A stretch of 64,000 nucleotides of DNA, from positions 12,946-76,945 of the forward strand of contig CBDDBX010000029.1 of NCBI GenBank assembly GCA_965225955.1, given 5' to 3'. This DNA comes from CBDDBX01 sp965225955. Its GTDB lineage: Bacteria; Acidobacteriota; Aminicenantia; UBA2199. The translations under genes and the position numbers were made by a program. Numbering within the stretch: position 1 is the first letter of the stretch; every line of letters starts with the position of its first letter. Under the pieces are notes generated by a model. It ran no database searches and was not told where the DNA came from. It saw nothing but the letters and a program-made list of their open reading frames with translations. Below, one piece after another: positions 34,973 through 43,277 of the stretch.

Positions 34973-37312
34973 CTACCATTTGAGAACAGTTCCTATACCA
35001 ACTGCCCTTGGAGTTCCGGGCATAACAATTGCCCCTTCACTTATCATCCCGAAATTGGAAGAGTAGTTAATGTATGATTTATCAAAAATATTGTTCCCAA
35101 AGAAGAAAACTTCAAAAAGAGAAGTTTCATACCCAATCCTCAGATTTCCAATGAAGTACGCATCCTGTTTATGCTGGTTCTCTTCATCAAAGTAGACCTT
35201 ACCAGTCCAGACACCTTCGACTCTTGCATAGATACCTGAGAATGGTCTGTACTGAAGATAGAGATTGAGGTTGTAGTCCGGTGAAAGAGGAGCTTTATTC
35301 CCTTTATAATCGATAACCTTTCCCATTGGAGAAATTCGCGGATTACTTCTCAGCTCTGCATCAAGAATCCCAAGTGCACCTGAAAATTCCAGGTTCTCCA
35401 TAAGTCTTGCAGAAAACTCAAGTTCCAGACCCTTTATTTCTGCTTTACCAACATTACTTGGCTCCTGAGCCATTGTCTGGCTGTTGTAGACTATTACCTG
35501 CATATCATCTACCTTTGAGTAGAAGAATGTTCCATTAACCATGAGTTTCTTATCAAAAAGTGTGGATTTGAATCCCACCTCATAGTTCATAGCCTCTTCA
35601 GGATCAAAAGTAGCTGCTTCCAGAGTACTTACTCCATATCCGACAAAACCGCCGGCTTTATAACCTTTTGCAACACTTCCGTAGAGCATGAGGTCCCCAC
35701 TTACTTTATAATCAACGCTGAATTTTGGTGTCCATGAGTTCCATGTTTTAGAACCCTTAAAGCTGTGGGTAACAGGCTTCATAGTCATCATACTGAGACT
35801 GTTATAGTAATCTGCATCTATTGATCTCTTGTTATGCTCATATCTTAAACCAACTGTAAAAGAGAAACGGCTTCCCAGTGACAGGTTTACCTGACCAAAG
35901 GCAGCAATGGTTTTACTATCTATATCTGCGCTATACTTAATATCGCTTACCATTGCTCCTACCGGGAGTGTTGGCATGATAATAGCCATATCGGTTTTAG
36001 AACCCATTCTGTTGTCGTTATCCATATTGTTGTAGAAGAGCCCCCCAATCCAGTTGAAATCTGAATCTTCATCCTTTTTGGAAACAAATCTCAACTCCTG
36101 AGTTATGAAGGTGATATTGTCCACAACAGGTTGTTCGAAGAGTCCTCTGTTTGTGAAGTCCAGTGATGAATAGCTGTTAAAATCTGTATTCCCTCTTGAA
36201 GTTATTGACACAACATCAAAAAGCTCAGTGGAATAACTCATTCTCAGAGACTGGGTATTCTGTTTCACACTGTTTTTTCCCGGATCTTTTGATGGTATAT
36301 CGAAAAGATCATTATCTTTAGGAACCCAGATATGAGAGAATCCGTGATTGGTATTATTAACTGCACTGAATTTCAGATCAAATACATCTGAGGCTTTATA
36401 GATAACCGTTCCTCTGAAATATGTGTTATCGTACTCACCATACTTAACATCATCATTTTTACTGTTATAGTAACCTTTATCCAGCCTTTTATGCTTGAAA
36501 TTGAGACTTAGAAAGAGTTTATCTCTTACAACGGGCCCGTTAACTGATAAGCCAACATCTTTACTTCCATGGTTCCCTATTCCCGCAGTAAGTGTGTTGC
36601 GCCAGAAGTTTTCAGGTTGCTTTGTAATGATGTTTATAACACCACCAGGTGTATTGTTACCATAAAGTGTTCCCTGAGGCCCTCTCAGTACTTCAACTCT
36701 TTCAAGCTCTATGAGATCTGTACTGTTATAGGACTGGGAAGTCATTACAGGTACATCGTCAACATATACTCCAAGTGCATTTGATGATGTCAGGGTATTA
36801 CTTACTCCTCTTACTGAGTTGTAGGAAAAACCACTTCCAAAATCAAAAGAGCTGAAGTTTGGAATTGTGTGATGAATATCTGTTACAGTTTTTACTTCTG
36901 AAGATTCAATTCTTGCACTTGAAATAACAGAAAGACTTACAGGAATATCCTGAATATTGGCTTCTCTCTTTTCTGAAGTAACAACCATGTCGTAATGCAG
37001 TTCTTTTGCAAACAGAAGAAAATCCACATTTACAGGACCTTCCGGGTTTCGTTTTACAAGTTTTGTCTGAATCTTAAAGCCAGGTGCAGTAACTACCAGG
37101 CGAACCTGTTCCATGTCATTATTCAGACTATATTTACCATTCTCATCAGTAACCATTACCTGGGAACTGCCTTTAATTTTAATGCATGCTCCCGGAATAG
37201 CTGTCCCCCTCTTATCCTTAACCTGCCCTTTTATCTGCCATACAGATGCCCCCCCAAGACCAATTGTAATTAAGCTGAACAAAAGCAAACAAATCAGAGA
37301 CTTACTTTTCAT
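34973..37312 (-). CDS. TonB-dependent outer-membrane receptor, FyuA-like, for a thiazoline metallophore
   Basis: 779 aa. A signal peptide (~1-24, SLICLLLFSLITIGLGGASV) is followed by a ~75-residue carboxypeptidase-regulatory-like domain (GQVKDKRGTAIPGA, TDENGKYSL). Next come a plug with VTSEKREANIQDIPVSLSV and VEVLRGPQGTLYGNNTPGGVINI, and a 22-strand-type barrel. The protein ends in IGTVLKW, an aromatic C-terminus suited to outer-membrane assembly. Plug and barrel recall the yersiniabactin/pesticin receptor FyuA (YVDDVPV, LRGPQGTLYG, VAKGYKAGGF, EEAMNYEVGFKS). FyuA lacks the N-terminal regulatory-like domain. It should import the metal complex of the product encoded downstream. A TAGGAG ribosome binding site precedes the ATG. 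Confidence 0.93.
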   Translation of the reverse strand: MKSKSLICLLLFSLITIGLGGASVWQIKGQVKDKRGTAIPGACIKIKGSSQVMVTDENGKYSLNNDMEQVRLVVTAPGFKIQTKLVKRNPEGPVNVDFLLFAKELHYDMVVTSEKREANIQDIPVSLSVISSARIESSEVKTVTDIHHTIPNFSSFDFGSGFSYNSVRGVSNTLTSSNALGVYVDDVPVMTSQSYNSTDLIELERVEVLRGPQGTLYGNNTPGGVINIITKQPENFWRNTLTAGIGNHGSKDVGLSVNGPVVRDKLFLSLNFKHKRLDKGYYNSKNDDVKYGEYDNTYFRGTVIYKASDVFDLKFSAVNNTNHGFSHIWVPKDNDLFDIPSKDPGKNSVKQNTQSLRMSYSTELFDVVSITSRGNTDFNSYSSLDFTNRGLFEQPVVDNITFITQELRFVSKKDEDSDFNWIGGLFYNNMDNDNRMGSKTDMAIIMPTLPVGAMVSDIKYSADIDSKTIAAFGQVNLSLGSRFSFTVGLRYEHNKRSIDADYYNSLSMMTMKPVTHSFKGSKTWNSWTPKFSVDYKVSGDLMLYGSVAKGYKAGGFVGYGVSTLEAATFDPEEAMNYEVGFKSTLFDKKLMVNGTFFYSKVDDMQVIVYNSQTMAQEPSNVGKAEIKGLELEFSARLMENLEFSGALGILDAELRSNPRISPMGKVIDYKGNKAPLSPDYNLNLYLQYRPFSGIYARVEGVWTGKVYFDEENQHKQDAYFIGNLRIGYETSLFEVFFFGNNIFDKSYINYSSNFGMISEGAIVMPGTPRAVGIGTVLKW

Positions 37313-37400
37313 TTAAATACTCCTAAAATTTATTTCAAACCAATTAACAGAACCCCGGTTTTTCAACCCATTTTTAATTTTCCATCTCATTCAACTTTCC

Positions 37401-37414
37401 ATAGGATAACCTAT
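37401..37414. promoter_or_regulatory. Palindrome ATAGG-N4-CCTAT, candidate operator 1
   Basis: A perfect inverted repeat with 5-bp arms and a 4-bp spacer (ATAA). It lies 19 bp downstream of the -10 box of the receptor promoter, at about +13 to +26 of the predicted transcript. A second palindrome CCTAGG (37419-37424) lies between them. The position suits a repressor operator. Confidence 0.5.
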
Positions 37415-37433
37415 TTTTCCTAGGAAGAAAGTC

Positions 37434-37462
37434 ATCTTATACAGTAACCTGAGTTCTGTCAA
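37434..37462 (-). promoter_or_regulatory. Receptor promoter P1 (sigma70-type)
   Basis: On the minus strand a consensus -35 TTGACA (37462-37457), a 17-bp spacer and -10 TAAGAT (37439-37434) lie about 120 bp upstream of the receptor start codon. Transcription would start near 37427. Confidence 0.65.
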
Positions 37463-37598
37463 GTTTTTTTTAAATTTTATTTACCAAAGTTCATAACTCC
37501 TCATCCACAGGCACATACAACAAATTTGCTTTAAAAAAAGACCCATTCCCGAACATGTACTTTTTTGTTTTTTACAAAAACAAGTAAACCTATTTTAT

Positions 37599-37611
37599 AT
37601 AGGAATACCTA
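37599..37611. promoter_or_regulatory. Palindrome TAGG-N4-CCTA, candidate operator 2
   Basis: ATAGG-AATA-CCTA at 37599-37611 repeats the operator 1 pattern with 4-bp perfect arms. It overlaps a reverse-arranged CCTAT-N5-ATAGG at 37589-37603. No convincing promoter is attached to this copy. It lies 198 bp from copy 1 and 197 bp from copy 3. Confidence 0.4.
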
Positions 37612-37795
37612 CTAAACCAAATTGCATAAAAAAAAACTGTAAAATTCTAACTTTGTATGTTTTCTTATTATAGATAGAAATAAAACATACTAATAATCTC
37701 AGATTTCATTCTTAACTCCCTTATATTGCTGAACACGGATCAAAGCTCCCCGCAAATTGTCCGTTTCTCACATTGTTCCAGACACCCAATTTATT

Positions 37796-37809
37796 ATAGG
37801 TGCTCCTAT
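37796..37809. promoter_or_regulatory. Palindrome ATAGG-N4-CCTAT, candidate operator 3
   Basis: A perfect 5-bp-arm inverted repeat with spacer TGCT, 17 bp downstream of the -10 box of promoter P2. The arrangement is the same as for operator 1 and P1. Confidence 0.5.
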
Positions 37810-37826
37810 TTTTTCAAATAGAGATA

Positions 37827-37855
37827 ATTCTATACACAGGATCAGGGATTGTCAA
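37827..37855 (-). promoter_or_regulatory. Distal promoter P2 upstream of the receptor gene
   Basis: On the minus strand TTGACA (37855-37850), a 17-bp spacer and TAGAAT (37832-37827). It points towards the receptor gene 515 bp away. It may start a long leader or a small RNA; I see no sizeable ORF in between. Confidence 0.5.
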
Positions 37856-38193
37856 GAACTTTTTAAAAAAAATTCACGAATAAGTGAATATAAACTAACC
37901 ACTAACGAAAATTAAACATTAGGAGCTGTTGGAAAGCAGATTCGGAATACTAAATACCCCTCGTTTTTTTAATGCTACATGCCCTGTTAAATGGGAAAAA
38001 GACGACCACCATTTACGATAATTACATTAATGGCAGGCCTTTAAAACCAGAACGCGAACAAGCGCGAATAATCAGTCTTCGCCTTCGGCTACGCCGGGTC
38101 AGGCACTGACAAACAAAGACATACACAGACGCGCACAGACTCTCACAGTTGTATCCTGCCTATTATTACTTGCACCATATCCCTCCTTTTAAA

Positions 38194-38249
38194 GGAGGGG
38201 TGGCAGCAAACTATGAGCTTCAGCGAATCAGTGCCGCTGACGGGGTGGT
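38194..38249 (+). repeat. Repeat X, copy 1 (56 bp)
   Basis: Begins GGAGGGGTGGCAGCAAAC and ends GCTGACGGGGTGGT; it matches 43278-43333 with three mismatches. It contains a small inverted element around CAGCGAATCAGTGCCGCTG. It resembles the short GC-rich palindromic repeats scattered in many genomes, and no gene is associated. Confidence 0.85.
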
Positions 38250-38258
38250 TTTCATGGC

Positions 38259-38301
38259 TTCAATCGCCAAACCAAACAGCACGACGCCTCTCACCCTGCA
38301 G
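38259..38301 (+). repeat. Repeat Y, copy 1 (43 bp)
   Basis: Begins TTCAATCGCCAA and ends CACCCTGCAG; it matches 43169-43211 at most positions. Here Y follows X, whereas near 43.2 kb Y precedes X, so the blocks have been shuffled. A degenerate X-end plus Y-start also occurs near 42930-42975. Confidence 0.8.
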
Positions 38302-38449
38302 ATCTTAAAACCTGAACGCGACTACACGTCAACAATCGCTTCGCCTTCGGCTACGCCCTGACAAGGACGCTAATAGATGACACTAAGAAGGAGCAATTGC
38401 AAAACTATATTTATCAGAGTATCATGAAAAAAACAATTTGAGGTGAGAA

Positions 38450-39571
38450 ATGGAAGATTTTAGTATAACCGAAAAAGAAATAATTACTGAATGTGGGAAA
38501 AGCACTTATATTGCTTCTAAAGATTTTTCGGAAATACAACACCAAGCTCTTAAATCACTCTTGAAAAAGGGATTACTTGAACAAACGAGAACATTCAGTA
38601 CTCTAAAAGATACATATGTATTAAAAAATGGTGAGAGCTCTCCGATTTGCAGTTACGAAGAAATCCCTGATCTATATCAATTAACTTATGAAGGAAAAGA
38701 ATTAGAAGAGCAAATCAAAATGATTAATAACTATAACATAAGTGTAGTTGACACAAAATATTCAGCTTTACCATCTGAATTAAAAATAAAAAAGGATGAA
38801 TCTAGAACATGGCCATACAGTCTTGGTATGATACTTCTTACAATATGTTTATTTTTTATACCTTCTATTTTGAAAGGTCCTGCTAAAATTAGTTGGATGA
38901 AACTAGGAATGTCTCCAAACGAAATTGGTGATGCGATAGGAGGTATGACTGCCCCATTTATTGGAATTGCTGCAGCATGGTTAGTTTACATATCTTTCAG
39001 AGCTCAAATCAAAGCCAATACCCAGTTGATGGAACTTAATGAAAAGACTCTTTTTTTTGATGCATTTGAGAATTACAAATCTTATTTTAAAGATATAGAA
39101 GACAAAATGGAACAACTAAAACTTGAGGTGAGAAGCTTGGCCCATAACCAATCTTATATAGTAACCAACAATTTAACAGGTGCCTCTACAATAGAATGCT
39201 TTAATGAGTTAAATTACAAAAATTACGATTCTACCTACATAAATTACTATCTAACCCAACTATCCAAGAATATTTCAGATTTATATAATTTGCTCTATCG
39301 TTTTTATAAACTTGATCCTAAAGCTAAGTATAGACACACAATACCCTATATAATAAAACCGGATTACAAAAAAGCTTTCGGTACATTTTGCTCGTTCTCA
39401 AATGAGTATTTTACTAAACTTGATGAAGGAAATTATAATAAAACTTTATATAGCATTGCTATTAATAAAACTACAGAAATAATAAAACTTTTAGACCAAC
39501 AACCAATTGAGAAAAAAAGTTTTCAATTCTACTCAAGAACTTTCCTAAAAAGGTTTTTCAAAAGATTTTGA
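38450..39571 (+). CDS. Membrane protein resembling putative phage abortive-infection (AbiC-type) proteins
   Basis: 373 aa. Residues 1-95 look like a small winged-helix or helical domain. Two transmembrane helices follow (~121-140, LGMILLTICLFFIPSI; ~160-184, DAIGGMTAPFIGIAAAWLVYI), then a long helical cytoplasmic region (RAQIKANTQLMELNEK onward). A (G)DxxGGxxxPxxxxxxxxLxxxxxxxQ helix followed by a coiled, charged tail is the pattern of the putAbiC family, which is annotated as phage abortive infection on weak grounds. Codon use is much more AT-rich than in the NRPS genes. A GAGGTG ribosome binding site precedes the ATG. Defence function is inferred from fold pattern and neighbourhood only. 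Confidence 0.7.
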   Translation: MEDFSITEKEIITECGKSTYIASKDFSEIQHQALKSLLKKGLLEQTRTFSTLKDTYVLKNGESSPICSYEEIPDLYQLTYEGKELEEQIKMINNYNISVVDTKYSALPSELKIKKDESRTWPYSLGMILLTICLFFIPSILKGPAKISWMKLGMSPNEIGDAIGGMTAPFIGIAAAWLVYISFRAQIKANTQLMELNEKTLFFDAFENYKSYFKDIEDKMEQLKLEVRSLAHNQSYIVTNNLTGASTIECFNELNYKNYDSTYINYYLTQLSKNISDLYNLLYRFYKLDPKAKYRHTIPYIIKPDYKKAFGTFCSFSNEYFTKLDEGNYNKTLYSIAINKTTEIIKLLDQQPIEKKSFQFYSRTFLKRFFKRF

Positions 39572-39693
39572 ATACACATTGATCTTTAGTGAAAATTTAG
39601 CATGCATCAATACTTCATAAGATATTTATATAAATTTTCTACAAACCTATTGTCCTTATCTTAAAGGACTCGTCGAGTAACATATGGATATTA

Positions 39694-40719
39694 TCATTTC
39701 AATTTTTTTATTATGCTATCAAACTGATTTTTATCTATATTCCCTAAATTAAGCTGACTCTGAAGCACTTTTTTTATATTACCTTGAACCTCTTTATCAT
39801 TAACACCTTCAGTTTTTCTATTACAACTATTTTCGTTATCTTTTAACTCTTCATTAAAATCTTCTTCAGACAGAGGCATGCCTTTTAATATTTCTTCATA
39901 ATTATCAGGCCTATAAAACAACTCAGGTTTCTTATCGTTAATCAGTTTAAATACCCTATCATCAAATTTAGTTTTATATAGAGATTTGGCTTTTAATAAT
40001 TCTGCAATAGGAGCGTGATTTACGTGACTCAAGTCAGATCTAATTAGCATCGCTCCATCAAACTTGGCCTCTTCCAAATCTGCAAATGTAAGAACTGCTT
40101 TGTAAAAAGAACTTCCAGAGAAAGTTATGTTGCGTAGTGAAGACTCTGTGAAGTTTGTTCTATAAAAGAGACTATTATGCATCTTAGCATCAACTAACTC
40201 TGATTTTATAATTGTAGTATTAGAGAAATTACTTTTTCTCAATTCGACTTTGTTAAACTGAGTTACATCACATGAAGTATTACTAAAGTCTAAATCTAAT
40301 TTATTAAGGCCAGAAAAATAGCATCTGGTTAAATTAATCTTTTCATCTGTTATCTTTTTTAATCTCTTAAGAATTCCAACAATTCTGAATTTTGCTTCAT
40401 CACTTTCCCAGCCTCTGAAATCATCTATCTCTTCTTTGTAACGTTCAATCTTAAGTTGACGTTCGTTCTCTTTTTCCTCTTCCTCTTTTCTCTTATCACC
40501 TTTCTCTTTGAAATGATGAAACATAAATCCCAATATGAACAGATCCATAAGCATTCCAAAACTCTCGACAGAAACGCCTTCAAGGAAATCAATGACCTTC
40601 TCTTCTTTTAAATGAATTATAAATCCTGCACATGCTGTCAGCACGATAAAGCCTATAATAAAAAAGATTAGATAAGTTTTACTATCCCCATCCAACGTCT
40701 TTCTCTTCTCTTTTGCCAT
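39694..40719 (-). CDS. Pentapeptide-repeat membrane protein
   Basis: 341 aa. Two N-terminal transmembrane helices (~15-35, TYLIFFIIGFIVLTACAGFII; ~45-65) are followed by a highly charged coiled segment (KEEEEKENERQLKIERYKEE). About 15 pentapeptide-type units follow (LDFSNTSCD, LRKSNFSNTT, SLFYRTNFTESSL, VLTFADLEEAKFDGAMLIRSDL) at ~145-235, predicting a right-handed beta-helix. The C-terminal ~100 residues are polar and unassigned. Similar membrane-anchored pentapeptide proteins are common in bacterial accessory DNA and their role is mostly unknown. AT-rich like the convergent AbiC-like gene. Confidence 0.8.
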   Translation of the reverse strand: MAKEKRKTLDGDSKTYLIFFIIGFIVLTACAGFIIHLKEEKVIDFLEGVSVESFGMLMDLFILGFMFHHFKEKGDKRKEEEEKENERQLKIERYKEEIDDFRGWESDEAKFRIVGILKRLKKITDEKINLTRCYFSGLNKLDLDFSNTSCDVTQFNKVELRKSNFSNTTIIKSELVDAKMHNSLFYRTNFTESSLRNITFSGSSFYKAVLTFADLEEAKFDGAMLIRSDLSHVNHAPIAELLKAKSLYKTKFDDRVFKLINDKKPELFYRPDNYEEILKGMPLSEEDFNEELKDNENSCNRKTEGVNDKEVQGNIKKVLQSQLNLGNIDKNQFDSIIKKLK

Positions 40720-40762
40720 TCATCCTCCTTTGCCAATTATTCTGATGATACTCCCGGGGGTG

Positions 40763-40921
40763 TTACGAATCAATACATAAGAGTTGCTTATTTGTTTTGG
40801 GATGGATTATTGCGAAAATATGGATCGTAGTAAGCCTACTATTTCTAAGATTATTGTCGGTTTTATCGAGTTAATCATGGAAGTCATGGACTTCATTGGC
40901 AGTATCTTTTAATAGTAGATC
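40763..40921 (+). repeat. Repeat Z, copy 1 (159 bp direct repeat)
   Basis: About 96 percent identical by eye (six mismatches) to 43354-43512, in the same orientation. The two copies bracket the DUF5131/TcmP gene pair. Each begins TTACGAATCAATACATAA and ends TAATAGTAGATC, and each includes a 30-codon ORF. An inverted repeat GAAGTC-ATG-GACTTC lies near its end. Confidence 0.93.
40820..40912 (+). CDS. Possible 30-aa hydrophobic peptide within repeat Z, copy 1
   Basis: ATG to TAA encodes 30 residues: a basic start (MDRSKPTISK) followed by a strongly hydrophobic, mildly acidic helix (IIVGFIELIMEVMDFIGSIF). The size and character suit a single-span or membrane-active peptide, as in type I toxins or small lytic peptides. 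No good ribosome binding site precedes it, and the reverse strand has a similar-sized ORF, so translation is uncertain. Confidence 0.35.
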   Translation: MDRSKPTISKIIVGFIELIMEVMDFIGSIF

Positions 40922-40954
40922 TTTTAGAAATTTTTCAGAATAGTTTTAATAGAA

Positions 40955-41680
40955 TCACACAGGCACCTGATTCCACTCTTTACCTAAAAGCATTCTACCA
41001 TTTGCCTTCTTACTTCTTTTCTTGCCATCAACGCCCCAGGTTCCCCACTGTTTAAAAAAGAAGGCAACTCCCTGTTCTTCACATTGTCGTTTTATATTAA
41101 GAACCCACTCTTCCTTCATAGCTCTCGCTCTGGCACCACTCTCCCCACCAACAATTACCCAATCTATTCCTGAAAAATCAACAACTCCCAAGTCTTCCAG
41201 CAGAGGCTCAACAGATAAAAATTTAATACCTGCTTCCAGAACACGTAATCTATCTATTCTTACAAGGGAATCACAGTTCTCAACAGTTACCCCTATCCAT
41301 AAATTATCACATATATCCTTATTGGACAGATACTGAAGCATTCTGTCTGCTCTCTTTGTAAGTACCTGATAAATATGCTGAGGAGTTTTTTGAATTGTCT
41401 CAAAAATTCTATCTATATACTCTGTAGGAATTTCTTCATGAAAAGTATCTCCCATAGAGTTAACAAAAAATTTTGATGGATTCTTTTTCAAAAGAGGCTG
41501 ATTAAGACGCTCGGGGAAAAGAGTAATATTAAAACCATTTTCATACCCTTTAAGCCCCATTCCTTTAAGCCTGTTAGCCATAACTTCTGCATAGCAGTTT
41601 TTACAACCTTCAGATACCTTATTACACCCCTTAACAGGATTCCATGTCTCTTCAGTCCATTCAATCCTTGTTTTAGACAT
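40955..41680 (-). CDS. Three-Cys-motif protein, DUF5131 / phage Gp37-Gp68 family
   Basis: About 241 aa from the ATG at 41680, which has an AAGGTGG ribosome binding site; two in-frame GTG codons just upstream are less likely starts. The N-terminus carries WTEETWNPVKGCNKVSEGCKNCYAE written as two parts, WNPVKGC and SEGCKNCYAE: a C-x6-C-x2-C set of cysteines resembling a radical-SAM-like cluster site. VLTKRADR, WIGVTVEN, LSVEPLLEDLG and WVIVGGESG follow, all characteristic of the family. The family is found on phages and in cassettes with TcmP; its reaction is not established. The gene starts just after the tcmP stop, so the two form an operon. Confidence 0.92.
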   Translation of the reverse strand: MSKTRIEWTEETWNPVKGCNKVSEGCKNCYAEVMANRLKGMGLKGYENGFNITLFPERLNQPLLKKNPSKFFVNSMGDTFHEEIPTEYIDRIFETIQKTPQHIYQVLTKRADRMLQYLSNKDICDNLWIGVTVENCDSLVRIDRLRVLEAGIKFLSVEPLLEDLGVVDFSGIDWVIVGGESGARARAMKEEWVLNIKRQCEEQGVAFFFKQWGTWGVDGKKRSKKANGRMLLGKEWNQVPV

Positions 41681-41690
41681 ATTCACCACC

Positions 41691-42821
41691 TTACATCAAA
41701 GAGAATATAACATTAATACTCTTATCTTTTAAGTAAAAAGCCCCTTTTCTTGTTTTTTTTCCATCAGTTCTTTTCACAACCAGTAAGCCTTCTTTCTGGA
41801 GAAACCTTAAAACATCATTTGTATGCCTTGCCAAAAATCCTTCCTTCAAACCAAATTCGAATATATCATTATTCGTTCTATCTTTTTCTCTAATATAATT
41901 CTTTAGTTTGGATGGAAAATCACTTAAATCCAGTGGTTCAAACAGCGAAGATTGTCCGTTAATTTTATATCCCTGCCCTCTATCCTCATCAAATTTCCAC
42001 TTTGTTTCCAACATTTTCTCATAACCTAAAATATGGCTTGAAAAGAAAAACAGAGCAAAAATATTACTCTTATCCCTTTCTATAGTAAACGTAGATGCAA
42101 ATTTCCCAGGCATTAAAACCTTGAATTTTTCTTTTACCAATTCTACAAAATGCCTGTCACTAAGACATTTCTCAAACATTTCAATTGGCGCCAAAGCTTC
42201 AATAAAATGCTTTAATGCCCTTCCACCTTTGAAATCTTCATCTCCAATAGTTTTCTTTAGAAACCTGTACATATAAGTTATCGGTACAAAGAGAATAATT
42301 TCTGTCTTACCGTTTTTCATAAACTCCCATATGTGCTGTGGACATACATCCGAATAGCCATAAGGATCAATAAATAGTAGTGCCCGTTCACTATTACTCA
42401 TACGATTTAGTTTGTCTAGTACTCTAGGATATAAATCCATATAACTATAATCTCTATATATGGTTTTCAGGTTCCTATGATTAAATATACCTTCACAGGC
42501 CTTTTGAACCCTCTCTATCCTCTTAACTCCTGGTTCAATTTCTGAAATTCCATTATCATTCAGAATCAGTTCGATATGAGGGCAGGTTTTGCCATTCTGA
42601 AAAAAGTGTTTCTTTATTTCCTCAATGGCAACCACAGGACTACCTTTACCTCCATTTTCATATACACCTTCACCGCACATCAGGTCAAGAAGGTTTATTC
42701 TATCTATATACTCTGAACGGGCCAGAATATTAAGGTATGTACCAAGATATTCCCTATACAGCTCTACCTTACTTTTTGAATGCTCCATTAAAATAATCTT
42801 GGATTCAGCAACTTTACTCAT
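41691..42821 (-). CDS. tcmP: Three-Cys-motif partner protein TcmP
   Basis: 376 aa from the ATG at 42821, which is preceded by GGAGAG; an upstream in-frame start 14 codons earlier has no such site. The N-terminal half has HSKSKVELYREYLGTYL and INLLDLMCGEGVYENGGKGSPV, resembling a nucleotide- or SAM-binding loop. ALLFIDPYGYSD is the family's FIDPFG-type motif. The C-terminal half is mixed, ending in a probable winged-helix (NDVLRFLQKEGLLVVKRTDGKK). TcmP proteins are defined by their pairing with three-Cys-motif proteins, as here. The function is unknown; DNA or RNA modification in a defence setting is a reasonable guess. Confidence 0.9.
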   Translation of the reverse strand: MSKVAESKIILMEHSKSKVELYREYLGTYLNILARSEYIDRINLLDLMCGEGVYENGGKGSPVVAIEEIKKHFFQNGKTCPHIELILNDNGISEIEPGVKRIERVQKACEGIFNHRNLKTIYRDYSYMDLYPRVLDKLNRMSNSERALLFIDPYGYSDVCPQHIWEFMKNGKTEIILFVPITYMYRFLKKTIGDEDFKGGRALKHFIEALAPIEMFEKCLSDRHFVELVKEKFKVLMPGKFASTFTIERDKSNIFALFFFSSHILGYEKMLETKWKFDEDRGQGYKINGQSSLFEPLDLSDFPSKLKNYIREKDRTNNDIFEFGLKEGFLARHTNDVLRFLQKEGLLVVKRTDGKKTRKGAFYLKDKSINVIFSLM

Positions 42822-43168
42822 AACTCTCTCCAATTCTCTTTTTATAATAATTATACAGAACAAAATTTTTGATTCAACACAAAAATAACATTTATTTTTT
42901 ACAACAGCTTTCTTTGTTGAGAATTTGACGGGGTGGTTAGTACGATTTCAATCGCCTGTCAAAAAAGCACAACGTTTTTAGACCTGTAGGACTTTATTTC
43001 GTAGTACCCTGTTAAACGGGAGCATACTCCGTTATGGTAAGAACAATTTTATAACTTGTTAAATAAAGATAACGCTAACGCGTCTCCCATCTTCGACATT
43101 ATTCGGGTTCCACTTCGTTCCTCCCTTCATTCGAAGACCCCTACAAATCGCGTTTCTTTTCTTAAGCT

Positions 43169-43211
43169 TTCAATAGCCAATCAAAACAGCACAACGCCTT
43201 TCACCCAGCAG
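43169..43211 (+). repeat. Repeat Y, copy 2
   Basis: Matches 38259-38301 (TTCAATAGCCAA at the start, CACCCAGCAG at the end). It lies before X copy 2, the reverse of the order at 38.2 kb. Confidence 0.8.
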
Positions 43212-43277
43212 GAAGTGTGACTAAACTGGAAGAATCCCCTCATATTTTAAGTCTTCGTCAGAAGTGGCTTAAAAAGA

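Larger units (their letters stand above)
37313..38449. other. Intergenic region: receptor control DNA, then repeat-rich DNA
   Basis: 1.1 kb without a supported protein gene. The left half (37313-37910) is very AT-rich and carries P1, P2 and the three palindromes. From about 37940 the composition changes to GC-richer mosaic repeats: a short element CGCCTTCGGCTACGCC occurs near 38080 and 38342, and repeats X and Y are annotated separately. A palindrome of CCCTCCTTT with its complement at 38181-38199 precedes repeat X. Confidence 0.7.

Noticed and set aside
37668..37709. 13-codon minus-strand ORF with a good ribosome binding site between P2 and the receptor gene
   Set aside because: Too short and without codon bias or runs that would suggest a regulatory leader peptide; kept only as a remark.
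37313..37900. Fur box upstream of the receptor
   Set aside because: I found no sequence close to the GATAATGATAATCATTATC consensus; the palindromes present are of a different kind.
38149..38361. 70-aa plus-strand ORF
   Set aside because: It covers repeats X and Y and consists of repeat-derived codons.
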